This document shows positions 35,226 through 43,719 of a stretch of DNA of 64,000 nucleotides, in pieces (within the stretch, counting starts at the first letter, position 1; each line of letters opens with the position of its first letter). Both the position numbers and the translations under genes were made by a program. Under the pieces are notes generated by a model. It worked only from the letters and a program-made list of their open reading frames with translations. It did no database searches and was not told the origin of the DNA. The DNA is from an uncultured Alphaproteobacteria bacterium (GTDB lineage Bacteria > Pseudomonadota > Alphaproteobacteria > HIMB59 > GCA-002718135): assembly GCA_902521315.1 (NCBI GenBank), contig CABYRH010000007.1, forward strand, positions 1 through 64,000, given 5' to 3'.

Positions 35226-36162
35226 AAAAATAATTTTAGATTGTGATCCAGGTCATGATGATGCTGTAGCAATAATGTTGGCTGCTTCTTCTAAAGAGAT
35301 TGACATACTGGGTATCACCTGTGTTGGTGGAAATAGTGGTTTAAATAATACAGTAAATAACGCTCTTAAAGTTTGTACGTTAATTGAAAGAACGGACATT
35401 AAAGTTTACTCAGGTGCAAATAAACCTATTCATTATGAATTATTTACAGCTGAATATGTTCACGGAAAAACCGGATTAGATAAAAAAGGTGATCCTATAA
35501 TAATAGATACAAATTATAAACCTCAAGAAAAACATGCAGTTGATTTCATAGTAGAAACTTGTAAATCTTCAACAGAGCAAATTTATTTATGTCCAACAGG
35601 ACCTCTTACAAATATTGCCTTAAGTTTAAAAAAAGATCCGTCTATTAAAGAAAATATAAAAGAAATAGTTTTTATGGGTGGGGCTGCTATGTGCTTAGGA
35701 AATACTACACCTTCAGCTGAATTTAATATTTATGTGGATCCACATGCAGCTAATATTGTCTTAGAATCAGGTATTCCTTTAACAATGATGGGTTTAGATG
35801 TTACTCATCAGGTCAATGTAAATTCAAAAATTATCAAATCAATGAATGAAAATAAAAATAAAAGTTCTAAGTTTTTTGGAGAACTAATGGAATTTTATAC
35901 AATATTTCATAAAGAATTGTACGAAACTGAGGAAACGCCTTTGCATGACCCATGTGTCATTGCATATTTATTAGATCCATCAATTTTTAGTGGAAAAGAA
36001 GTTAATGTCACAGTTGAAGAAAATTCTGAATTAACAAGAGGGGAGACCGTTGTTGATTGGCTTGGTGTTACCAAAAGACCAGTAAATTGTTTTGTGATGA
36101 ATGGAGCTAATGATGAAAAATTTTTTCAATTACTTAAAGCTAAATTATCGTTATTACCTTAA
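35218..36162 (+). CDS. inosine-uridine-type nucleoside hydrolase
   Basis: Hydrolyses ribonucleosides to base and ribose. I use the ATG at 35218 since the family N-terminus is K-K-I-I-L-D-C-D-P-G-H-D-D-A, which begins at residue 3 here; an in-frame upstream ATG would add 24 unlikely residues. The calcium-binding aspartates are in DCDPGHDDA (about 8-16), and the LDVTHQVN segment near 201-208 matches IunH. The 314-residue length is standard. Bases released would feed the purine route at 6360-21239. It overlaps PhyH by 8 bases and psuG tail to tail by four. Purine versus pyrimidine preference is not visible. Confidence 0.92.
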   Translation: MTKKIILDCDPGHDDAVAIMLAASSKEIDILGITCVGGNSGLNNTVNNALKVCTLIERTDIKVYSGANKPIHYELFTAEYVHGKTGLDKKGDPIIIDTNYKPQEKHAVDFIVETCKSSTEQIYLCPTGPLTNIALSLKKDPSIKENIKEIVFMGGAAMCLGNTTPSAEFNIYVDPHAANIVLESGIPLTMMGLDVTHQVNVNSKIIKSMNENKNKSSKFFGELMEFYTIFHKELYETEETPLHDPCVIAYLLDPSIFSGKEVNVTVEENSELTRGETVVDWLGVTKRPVNCFVMNGANDEKFFQLLKAKLSLLP

Positions 36163-37079
36163 GTATAAAAACTCTTTGCAATCTTTCCAGCTAAATTTGC
36201 ATTATTAATTATTAAAGATACATTAGCATTTAGAGTTTGATTTTTTGATTGTTCGTTAATTTCTTTTATAAGAAACGGGGTTAATTCTTTTCCACTAATA
36301 TTATTTCTATCAGCTTTTTTTGTTGCATTATTAATCCATTTTTCTATATCATTTTTATTAAGCGCTTTTTCAAATGGAACTTTATTAAATATGAGAATTG
36401 ATTTTTTATTTTCTATATTTTCATTAAGTTTTAAAAAAGAAGAAATTTCATGAATTTCATCAAATTTATTATCGACTTTATTTTCTGTTTCTTCATACCA
36501 AAAACCAGGCATATAATTTGTTTGATAACCAATTCTTGTAATTCCTAAAGTTTCAAGAAGTTCATTTGTTTTACTTAAATCTAATATAGATTTAGCACCA
36601 CTACAGATTACAAAATTTGAATTCTCAGAAAGTGCATATACATCTGCAGATACATCATTGGTATTTTCAGCATTTAGATGCACACCACCAATTCCTCCTG
36701 TTGCAAAAAATCTTATTTGAAATTTAGAAGCTATAGAAATTGTACTTGCTACTGTTGTAGCAGCATTTTCTTTATTAAATATTGATAAATTTATATTGTG
36801 GTTTGAAACTTTTTGTACATTTTTCTCTTTTGCTAATATTTGAATATCTTCTTCCGATAATCCTATTTTAACCTTACCTCTAATTATTCCTATTGTTGCA
36901 GCAATTGCACCGTTATCTTCAACAGCCTTTATAGACTCATTTGCGACTTTAATATTTTCTGGATAGGGCAATCCATGACTAATCAATGTACTTTCTAAAG
37001 CTACTATTGGTTTTTTTCTATTTATTGCTTCTTGAACTTTTTTACTTATATCAAATATTTCATGCATACTATTGTACAA
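36159..37079 (-). CDS. psuG: pseudouridine-5'-phosphate glycosidase
   Basis: Splits pseudouridine 5'-phosphate into uracil and ribose 5-phosphate. The 306-residue protein shows ALESTLISHGLPYPENI near residues 27-43 and ATGGIGGVHLNAENTNDVSAD near 126-146, both invariant regions of PsuG with the catalytic lysine and manganese sites. An alternative start four codons in (MHEIF) is equally possible. It overlaps the kinase gene upstream by 11 bases; the pair forms the complete two-step pseudouridine pathway. The tail overlaps the nucleoside hydrolase by four bases. Confidence 0.95.
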   Translation of the reverse strand: MYNSMHEIFDISKKVQEAINRKKPIVALESTLISHGLPYPENIKVANESIKAVEDNGAIAATIGIIRGKVKIGLSEEDIQILAKEKNVQKVSNHNINLSIFNKENAATTVASTISIASKFQIRFFATGGIGGVHLNAENTNDVSADVYALSENSNFVICSGAKSILDLSKTNELLETLGITRIGYQTNYMPGFWYEETENKVDNKFDEIHEISSFLKLNENIENKKSILIFNKVPFEKALNKNDIEKWINNATKKADRNNISGKELTPFLIKEINEQSKNQTLNANVSLIINNANLAGKIAKSFYT

Positions 37080-37956
37080 TCACTCTCTTAGAAAGATTTT
37101 TAATTTTTAAAAAATCACTCTTAGTTTTTAAACTTTTACCACTAGCATAATAAGACCCGCATGCTACAGAAGTTTTCAAAATATAATTCATTTTTTCATT
37201 TATACTTAACAAATACAGCATCATAGCTGCTAGTGCGTCCCCAGCTCCATTTTCGTTTACTACCTTGATTGATGGGGGTTTTATTTTTTTTATAAATTCA
37301 TTACTTCCAAAGATTACATTATTTTTAGAATTAGTAGTAATTATTTTTATTTTTTTATTTTGTTTTAATATTTTTTTTACACCTAATATTATATTTGAAG
37401 AATTTGTAAGTTTAAGTAACTCTGCTTTATTTAAGAATATAAAATCAACTTTATTTATAATCCTTTTAATTTTAAAAACTTTATGCACTGATGTTGCGCA
37501 CACTATAATTTTATTTTTTTTTGATAGTTTATTAATTGATTTTTCCAAATAGGTTTTAGAAAAATTTAGATCAAATATTATATTTTTATTCTTAATGTTT
37601 GGTATTTTTAAAGATTTATTATTTTCATATTCATCTGTTTTAGCTAATCCTAATAAAAATTTATTATTTTTATCTGATAAAGCTAAATAGTATCTATCTG
37701 CATAATCTTTATTCACTTGATGAACATAGATTTTTTTTGAGATTTTTTTTCTAATCTCTTCATTGATAGCTAAACTATAAAAGTTTACATCAACAAAATT
37801 CGAAAGCAATTCTGCAATATTGTACGCGACTCCACCAATTCTGCTTTTTTGTGTAATTTGATTAGATCTAAAATTAATAATATTTTTTTTAAGATTTAAT
37901 AAATAATCGTGATGAATTGCCCCAATACAAACAAAAATGTTTTTAGATTTCAGCAT
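37069..37956 (-). CDS. psuK: PfkB-family kinase, probable pseudouridine kinase
   Basis: A 295-residue ribokinase-fold enzyme. The N-terminal GGVAYNIAELLSNF near residues 40-53 and the C-terminal NENGAGDALAAMML near 236-249, with the catalytic Asp in GAGD, are the two PfkB signatures. Its position, overlapping psuG by 11 bases on the same strand, identifies it as pseudouridine kinase rather than a sugar kinase. It has no N-terminal DNA-binding domain. The start codon lies one base from the ATG chosen for the divergent fusion gene, so the two share a very short promoter region or overlap in transcripts. Confidence 0.88.
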   Translation of the reverse strand: MLKSKNIFVCIGAIHHDYLLNLKKNIINFRSNQITQKSRIGGVAYNIAELLSNFVDVNFYSLAINEEIRKKISKKIYVHQVNKDYADRYYLALSDKNNKFLLGLAKTDEYENNKSLKIPNIKNKNIIFDLNFSKTYLEKSINKLSKKNKIIVCATSVHKVFKIKRIINKVDFIFLNKAELLKLTNSSNIILGVKKILKQNKKIKIITTNSKNNVIFGSNEFIKKIKPPSIKVVNENGAGDALAAMMLYLLSINEKMNYILKTSVACGSYYASGKSLKTKSDFLKIKNLSKRVIVQ

Positions 37957-37957
37957 T

Positions 37958-40696
37958 ATGAATTATACACCTTTTATGTCAGTTTTTGATGTTGATCCAC
38001 CTATTATTGATAATAAACATTTAATTAAATGGTTAAAGATTAATTTTTCTTTCTTAAGAAATAATTTACTCAAAATTAAACAACTTGATAGTGAAAGGGA
38101 TATAAATTTTATTATATTCATAAATAATAAAAAAAAATATGTATTAAAAATTTCAAACCCATCAGAAAAAATAAATATATTAAAATACCAAGATAGATTA
38201 ATTAATTATTTACGAAGTGATCTTAGTCTTAAATCTTTTATACCAAAAATACACCATACAAAGATTGTAAAATATTTAGATAAAAAAAATAGAGAATGTT
38301 TTGTTAGGATCTTATCTTATATTGAAGGGCGAATGTATGGAGATACAAAAAGTAACGATAAAATTGAAAATTCTTTAGGTAATTTACTTGGAAAAGTATC
38401 AACTAAATTGCAAGCATTTAACGATATAGATGCCCATAGAAATTTTATTTGGGATCCATCAAATATAAAATGGATTAAAAAAGACATTAATATTTTTACT
38501 GGTTCAAAAAAATTAATTTTGTTAAAATGTTTTTCAGAATATGAAAAATTTGTAAAAAATAATTTAAATAAATTAAGATATTCAATAACTCATTCAGATC
38601 CAAATAATTATAATATTGTCATTAAAGAAAATAATGTTTGTGGTTTACTAGATTATGGAGATTCTATTTATTCTCCAACAATAAATGATTTAGCTATATG
38701 TCTTTCATATGCATTAATGAACAATGATAATATTTATCTTACACTTAAAAATATAATCACAGAGTACAATAAACAGTTTTCTATTAATGAGGATGAAATT
38801 AATTCATTAATATCATTATGTAAGTCAAGACTTATGATTACTGTTGTAATGGCAAAAAAACAAAGAATTAAATATCCATCAAATCAATATTTAAGTATTA
38901 GTGAAAAAGATGCATGGTCTTTATTAGAAAAATTAGACAAAATTCCTATCAATTTTTTAATATATATTGTTCGCGAAATATGTGGCTTTGATATTATTCA
39001 CCATCATAATGAAATTATAAATTATATAAATAAATTCAACTTTGGTAATATTTTTAAATTTAATTTACTTGATAAAAATAAATCTATCTTAAAATTAAGT
39101 TCTGATTCACCTTTATTGAAAGGCAACCCAGATAATAGTTCGCTTAAAAAAAGAGTTAATAAAATATTTAATGAAGATGATTCTCGTATAGGTATAGGTT
39201 TATACAATGAAAAAAGAAAAGTTTATAAGGGACCTAACTTTATTTCTGAATTAAATACGAAAGAAAGACGTAATATTCACTTAGGAATTGATATTTTTAT
39301 TGATCAGGGAACAGATTTATTTGCTCCAATTGATGGTAAAATTATAATTTTAAAAAATAATAATTTTAAATATGACTATGGCCCCACTCTAGTTTTAGAG
39401 CATAGTTTTAAAAAATATAAATTTTATACTCTATACGGTCATTTATCCAAAATAATATTTCAAAAACTAAAAATTGGAAAAAAAATTAAGAAAGGTGAAT
39501 GGATTGGTAAAATTGGTAATTCTAATGAAAATGGAAAATGGTTACCTCATTTACATTTTCAAATTATTTTAGATTTATTAGGAAATGATAAGAATTTTCC
39601 AGGAGTAGGTGAAGAATTTTTATTCAATATTTGGAATAAAATTTCACCTGATCCAAATTTAATTCTACGAATTCCAAAATCTTTTTATTCTAATAATAAT
39701 AATTTTAAAGATACTTTAAAGAAAAGAAGAAAAAATATTTCTGATAATTTATCAATTTCTTACAAGAAACCTCTTCATATGCTTGAAGCTAAAGATCAGT
39801 ATTTTTTTGATAGATATGGCAGGAGATACTTAGATTGTGTAAATAATATTTCCCATGTTGGACATTCAAATTCCTATGTCCATGAAGCTATGACTCAGCA
39901 AAATTTAAAACTTAATACTAATACGAGATATCTATACGATACAATTAACGATTATAGTGAATTACTTTTAAGTAAGTTTCCAAAGAAATTAAATAAGATA
40001 TTTTTCGTATGTACAGGATCTGAAGCTAATGATTTAGCTTATAGAATAGCTCAAACTTATACTAGTGCAAAAGATGTCTTTGTGATGGACAATGCTTATC
40101 ATGGGCATACCAATGCTTTAATTGATCTAAGTCCATACAAATTTAATAGTAAGGGTGGTTTTGGTAAAAAAGATTATGTTCACGTATTAGATATGCCTGA
40201 TCCTTTAAGAGGTAAGTGGAGATATCAAAATTCAAATTGGATTCAAAAATATATAGATGATGCTAAAACAGTAATTAGAAATAAAATTAAAGAAACAAAA
40301 ATTGCATGTTTTTTTACTGAAAGTATACTTGGTTGCGGTGGTCAAGTAATTCTTCCAAAAAATTATTTAAAAGAAATATTTTCAGAAATTAGAAACAACA
40401 ATGCATTATGTATTGTTGATGAAGTACAAACTGGTTTTGGACGCGTTGGAAGAAATTTTTGGTCATTTGAAGAGCATGATGTCGTTCCTGATATAGTAAC
40501 CTTGGGAAAACCTATGGGTAATGGTCACCCTTTAGCTGCTGTTATAACTACAGAAAAAATAGCTTCAACTTTTAATAATGGGATGGAATATTTTAATTCA
40601 TTCGGTGGTAATCCCGTTTCCTGTGCTATCGGTAAAGCAGTATTAGAGACTATTGATAATAATAAATTACAAAAAAAATGCTTTGTTAGTTGGTAA
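37958..40696 (+). CDS. 5' part of a frameshifted APH-kinase / M23 peptidase / class III aminotransferase fusion
   Basis: From the ATG at 37958, 912 residues. Residues about 20-300 form an aminoglycoside-phosphotransferase fold (His212, Asp214, Asn219 in HSDPNNYN; Asp232 in LLDYGD). About 415-575 form an M23 metallopeptidase-like domain (His441 and Asp445 in HLGID; His531 and His533 in PHLH). From about 600 comes a class III aminotransferase (SEAND near 688, DEVQTGFGR near 821, PLP Lys851). Related three-domain proteins are about 1000 residues; kinase plus phospho-lyase pairs act on amino alcohols such as hydroxylysine or phosphoethanolamine. The frame runs into LQKKCFVSW and a stop at 40694-40696, leaving the aminotransferase without its last about 100 residues. 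See the next entry for the missing end. Confidence 0.82.
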   Translation: MNYTPFMSVFDVDPPIIDNKHLIKWLKINFSFLRNNLLKIKQLDSERDINFIIFINNKKKYVLKISNPSEKINILKYQDRLINYLRSDLSLKSFIPKIHHTKIVKYLDKKNRECFVRILSYIEGRMYGDTKSNDKIENSLGNLLGKVSTKLQAFNDIDAHRNFIWDPSNIKWIKKDINIFTGSKKLILLKCFSEYEKFVKNNLNKLRYSITHSDPNNYNIVIKENNVCGLLDYGDSIYSPTINDLAICLSYALMNNDNIYLTLKNIITEYNKQFSINEDEINSLISLCKSRLMITVVMAKKQRIKYPSNQYLSISEKDAWSLLEKLDKIPINFLIYIVREICGFDIIHHHNEIINYINKFNFGNIFKFNLLDKNKSILKLSSDSPLLKGNPDNSSLKKRVNKIFNEDDSRIGIGLYNEKRKVYKGPNFISELNTKERRNIHLGIDIFIDQGTDLFAPIDGKIIILKNNNFKYDYGPTLVLEHSFKKYKFYTLYGHLSKIIFQKLKIGKKIKKGEWIGKIGNSNENGKWLPHLHFQIILDLLGNDKNFPGVGEEFLFNIWNKISPDPNLILRIPKSFYSNNNNFKDTLKKRRKNISDNLSISYKKPLHMLEAKDQYFFDRYGRRYLDCVNNISHVGHSNSYVHEAMTQQNLKLNTNTRYLYDTINDYSELLLSKFPKKLNKIFFVCTGSEANDLAYRIAQTYTSAKDVFVMDNAYHGHTNALIDLSPYKFNSKGGFGKKDYVHVLDMPDPLRGKWRYQNSNWIQKYIDDAKTVIRNKIKETKIACFFTESILGCGGQVILPKNYLKEIFSEIRNNNALCIVDEVQTGFGRVGRNFWSFEEHDVVPDIVTLGKPMGNGHPLAAVITTEKIASTFNNGMEYFNSFGGNPVSCAIGKAVLETIDNNKLQKKCFVSW

Positions 40697-40988
40697 TTAT
40701 TTTTTAAAAGAATTAAAAAAAATCCAACTTAAATATAAAAAATATATTAGTGAAGTTAGAGGTAGGGGGCTTTTTTTAGGAATAGATATTATTCAAAATA
40801 GTAATGTGTCTAAACCAAACAAAAAATTAGCTAAATTGCTTATTAATTATATGAGAAATCAAGGTATTTTGTTGAGCACTGATGGCCCTTATGACAATGT
40901 TATTAAAATAAAACCACCTCTTGTATTTACAAAATTAAATGTTGATCAAGTATGTAAAAACTTAGAAACTTTCTTTAAAAAATTATAA
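40653..40988 (+). CDS. 3' remnant of the fusion, aminotransferase C-terminal part
   Basis: An open frame shifted by +1 relative to the gene upstream. Its text from about residue 8 onward (NALLVGNYFLKELKKI, then SEVRGRGLFLGIDI near 34-47 and the GILLSTDGPYDNVIKIKPPL end) is exactly the small-domain C-terminus of a class III aminotransferase. Joining after LQ and dropping one A from the run at 40671-40678 gives the expected LQ-KNALLVGNYF continuation and a protein of about 1009 residues. The listed ATG at 40653 is therefore probably not a true start; this is the tail of one gene. It overlaps the LysE-type exporter gene tail to tail by 14 bases. Confidence 0.75.
   Translation: MIIINYKKNALLVGNYFLKELKKIQLKYKKYISEVRGRGLFLGIDIIQNSNVSKPNKKLAKLLINYMRNQGILLSTDGPYDNVIKIKPPLVFTKLNVDQVCKNLETFFKKL
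40671..40678 (+). other. run of eight A at the frameshift point of the fusion gene
   Basis: The reading frame of the kinase/M23/aminotransferase fusion breaks at eight consecutive A residues. Seven A would restore the frame seen in related aminotransferases. Three explanations fit: a sequencing or assembly error in a homopolymer, a recent indel producing a pseudogene, or polymerase slippage on A8 that produces some full-length messages. A -1 ribosomal shift would not help, as it leads to an early stop; loss of one A (or a +1 shift) is needed. Confidence 0.6.
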
Positions 40989-41574
40989 AATATATTCCAT
41001 AACTAATCATTAGCATGCCAATGGTTAGATCAATCCAAAACCAAGTTTTATTTGAATAAATATATTTTGATAAGAACTTTGACATATATCCCAAAGAAAA
41101 GAAAAACAAAAAACTAGCTGAAATTGCTCCAATGCCAAATGAAAATTGATCATTAAAATTTGTTGATAATGATCCCAGCAAAATAATTGTATCTAGATAA
41201 ACATGAGGATTTGCGTATGTAATAAGGAGTAAGGTAATTAATATTTTACCGAATTCGTTAATTATATTTAATTCTTTATTTATATCTTTAAATTTATTTA
41301 ATTTTATAACTTTATTTAATCCATAAAATATAAGCCAAATTCCACCTAAAACTTTTATTATTCCTATAATACTTGGATTAATTTGAATGATATAATTAGA
41401 TAGATATATTCCGATTATAATTAGTAAACTATCTGATAGACTGCAAAATAAAGTAACTGTAAAAACATAAGATTTTTTAAGCCCTTGCTGTATTACAAAT
41501 AAATTTTGAGGTCCTATGGCTATAATTAATGTTCCTCCAATTATTAATCCTTGGATAAAATCATAAATATACAT
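40975..41574 (-). CDS. LysE/ArgO-family amino-acid exporter
   Basis: A 199-residue exporter with six helices. The diagnostic IAIGPQNLFVIQQGLKKS segment near residues 18-35 is the LysE/ArgO form (GPQN.FV..QGL) rather than the RhtB form. A basic amino acid or derivative is the likely cargo; if the adjacent fusion gene degrades hydroxylysine-like compounds, exporting related amines is plausible, but this is inference. It is transcribed alone, convergent with the fusion remnant with a 14-base overlap and divergent from the DUF4864 gene across 35 bases. Confidence 0.87.
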   Translation of the reverse strand: MYIYDFIQGLIIGGTLIIAIGPQNLFVIQQGLKKSYVFTVTLFCSLSDSLLIIIGIYLSNYIIQINPSIIGIIKVLGGIWLIFYGLNKVIKLNKFKDINKELNIINEFGKILITLLLITYANPHVYLDTIILLGSLSTNFNDQFSFGIGAISASFLFFFSLGYMSKFLSKYIYSNKTWFWIDLTIGMLMISYGIYFIIF

Positions 41575-41609
41575 ATTGCCTTAAATTGTAATTACACTAT
41601 TTTAAAAAT

Positions 41610-42068
41610 ATGCACAAAATTATATTGTTTAGTTTGTTTATTTTATTATCAAAAAATGTTTATGGAGAAATGATAAAACCAGACCCTTCAATTGGCCCTA
41701 AAGAAGTTATTTCAATTCAATTAAAAGCACTACAAAAAAATAATTTACCTTTTGACGATGCCGGTATTGAACAAACTTGGGAATTTGCACATCCAAATAA
41801 TAGAATGTACACAGGTCCTCTAGACAATTTTATTAGGATGATTAAAAATCCATCTTATGCAATGATGATTGATCACTTAGAACACAATATAATTCCTGTT
41901 CAAGAACAAGAAAACAGTTCATATTACTTTGTAGAGCTTACAGATAGTAATGGAAAAAAATTTGGTTTCGAATGGACAGTAGAAAAAGTAGAGCAAAACG
42001 GTGAATTTAAAGATTGCTGGATGACTGTCGGTGTTTCTAGACCAATGCCTTTATCACAAGCATCATAG
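41610..42068 (+). CDS. DUF4864-like exported protein
   Basis: A 152-residue protein with a signal peptide (hydrophobic to about residue 14, cleavage after VYG-E near 19). The domain, with IQLKALQKNNLPFDDAGI near residues 36-53, WEFAHPNNRMYTGPLDNF near 57-74 and later a WTVEK and WMTVGV pair, fits the DUF4864 layout, a NTF2-like small alpha+beta fold of unknown function. It likely acts in the periplasm. The last base overlaps the GTG of the SRAP gene (TAGTG). Function not inferable. Confidence 0.65.
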   Translation: MHKIILFSLFILLSKNVYGEMIKPDPSIGPKEVISIQLKALQKNNLPFDDAGIEQTWEFAHPNNRMYTGPLDNFIRMIKNPSYAMMIDHLEHNIIPVQEQENSSYYFVELTDSNGKKFGFEWTVEKVEQNGEFKDCWMTVGVSRPMPLSQAS

Positions 42069-42724
42069 TGTGCGGAAGATTTACAAGCACTGAAGATAAA
42101 GAAAAAATTACAAAACTATTTCCTAACTCAGAAGTTTTAAATTATGCACATAAGTCTTACAATATATCACCTTCTAATATCGTTAATATTATTTATAAAA
42201 ATAATCATAAACTTTTAATAGATACTTTTATTTGGAGTTATAGTTTTTTTAGTAAACAAAATACTGTTACTCAATTTGTTATTAATGCAAGAATTGAAAC
42301 GATTAATGATAAATATTTATTTAAAGAATCATTTACTAAAAGAAAATGTCTTATTATTGCAAATGGATATTATGAATGGAAAAATATAAATAATCAAAAA
42401 CAACCTTATTTAATATCAATTCCTAGAAATGAATTATTATTTTTTGGTGGAATTTGGAGGGAAGAAATAAGAGATAATAAAAAAATGAATGTTGTCTGTA
42501 TCATTACTAAGGAGGCAAATGAAAATCTTTCCCATATACATAATAGAATGCCTCTTATTATGTCTCATAATGAGGGTTTTGATTTTCTTAACGATAATGA
42601 AAATGAATTTCTACATAAAAACAAAAGTGTTATCGAGGAAGATTTAGACTTTTATCCAGTATCAAAAATTGTAAATAATCCAAAAAATAATGATGAAAAT
42701 TGCCTTAAAGAAATATCTTTATAA
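42068..42724 (+). CDS. SRAP/HMCES-type abasic-site crosslinking protein (YedK)
   Basis: Shields abasic sites in single-stranded DNA by forming a thiazolidine crosslink through Cys2. The start is the GTG at 42068 directly followed by TGC; initiation there is forced because the mature protein must begin with Cys after Met removal, and the MCGRFTS opening is universal. Other active residues are Asn73 and Arg75 in NARIE, Glu103 in YYEW and His158 in HNRMP. The 218-residue length is normal. One-base overlap with the DUF4864 gene. Secure. Confidence 0.95.
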   Translation: MCGRFTSTEDKEKITKLFPNSEVLNYAHKSYNISPSNIVNIIYKNNHKLLIDTFIWSYSFFSKQNTVTQFVINARIETINDKYLFKESFTKRKCLIIANGYYEWKNINNQKQPYLISIPRNELLFFGGIWREEIRDNKKMNVVCIITKEANENLSHIHNRMPLIMSHNEGFDFLNDNENEFLHKNKSVIEEDLDFYPVSKIVNNPKNNDENCLKEISL

Positions 42725-42780
42725 TATCTAAATTTTTTTATCGCTTTTATAATATTAATCAAATATATAATTTTTTTTTA

Positions 42781-43719
42781 ATGAGCCATTTATTTTATAA
42801 ACCTGCAAAATCTAGATTACACAGAAGTGAATTGGCAGTTCCAGGCTCCAATCCAAGGATGTTTGAAAAAGCATTAAAATCAAATGCCGATTATATTTTT
42901 TTAGATTTAGAAGATGCAGTATCTCCAAATGATAAAATTGATGCAAGAAAAAATGTTATAAATGCAATAAAAGAATACAATTGGAGGGAAGAAGGTAAAA
43001 CAATCTCTATAAGAATTAACGGCTTGGATACACACTATATGTATCGTGATGTGATTGAAATTATAGAAGAGGTTGGTGATAAGATTGATACATTATTAAT
43101 TCCAAAAGTAGGCTCATCATCTGATGTATATATGGTTGATTGTATGCTCAATCAAATTGAACAAAATAAAAAATTTAAAAATAGAATAGGTTTAGAATGT
43201 TTAATTGAAACAGCACTAGGAATGTCTAACATCCAATCAATTGCAACATCAAGTTCTAGACTAGAAGCATTACACTTTGGAGTTGCAGATTATGCTGCAA
43301 GTATGCGAGCAAGAACTGTTGTCATAGGAGGTTTAAATCCTGATTACCCTGGTGATCAATGGCATCATGGCCTATCAACTTTAGTAATGACCTGTAGATC
43401 ATATGGCTTAAGAGCAATAGACGGACCTTTTGGAGACTTTAATGACAAACAAGGATATCTTGATGCAGCAAAAAGAGCGGCAGCAATTGGTTTTGAGGGT
43501 AAATGGGCAATACATCCATCGCAAATAGATTTAGCTAATGAAGTTTTTTCTCCGCCCAAAGAAGAAATAGATAAGGCAAAAAGAATATTATTAGAATTAG
43601 AAAAAGCAGCTGCTGAAGGAAAGGGCGCTGCTCAGCTTGATGGAAGAATGATCGATGCTGCATCTGCAAGAATGGCTGAAAATATTGTAAATATTAATAA
43701 GTTAATTGAAAGTAAGTAA
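42781..43719 (+). CDS. mcl: malyl-CoA lyase (HpcH/citrate lyase family)
   Basis: Reversible cleavage of malyl-CoA to glyoxylate and acetyl-CoA; a beta-methylmalyl-CoA activity is also common. The 312-residue TIM-barrel protein begins HRSELAVPGSNPRMFEKA near residues 15-32, has the magnesium Glu/Asp in FLDLEDAVSP near 40-49 and the GVADYAASMRAR segment near 161-172 that separates malyl-CoA lyases from citrate lyase beta chains. It overlaps mtkA by one base, and with mtkA and mtkB forms the malate to glyoxylate plus acetyl-CoA module of the serine cycle. Two TATAAT sequences lie in the 56 bases upstream, without good -35 elements. Confidence 0.92.
   Translation: MSHLFYKPAKSRLHRSELAVPGSNPRMFEKALKSNADYIFLDLEDAVSPNDKIDARKNVINAIKEYNWREEGKTISIRINGLDTHYMYRDVIEIIEEVGDKIDTLLIPKVGSSSDVYMVDCMLNQIEQNKKFKNRIGLECLIETALGMSNIQSIATSSSRLEALHFGVADYAASMRARTVVIGGLNPDYPGDQWHHGLSTLVMTCRSYGLRAIDGPFGDFNDKQGYLDAAKRAAAIGFEGKWAIHPSQIDLANEVFSPPKEEIDKAKRILLELEKAAAEGKGAAQLDGRMIDAASARMAENIVNINKLIESK

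Noticed and set aside
40653-40988. Independent small gene of 111 residues
   Set aside because: Its sequence is the continuation of the aminotransferase upstream; the ATG lies inside that gene and has no ribosome site.
42748-42771. Two TATAAT boxes before mcl
   Set aside because: In DNA this AT-rich such hexamers arise by chance and no -35 element lies at a proper distance, so I do not annotate a promoter.
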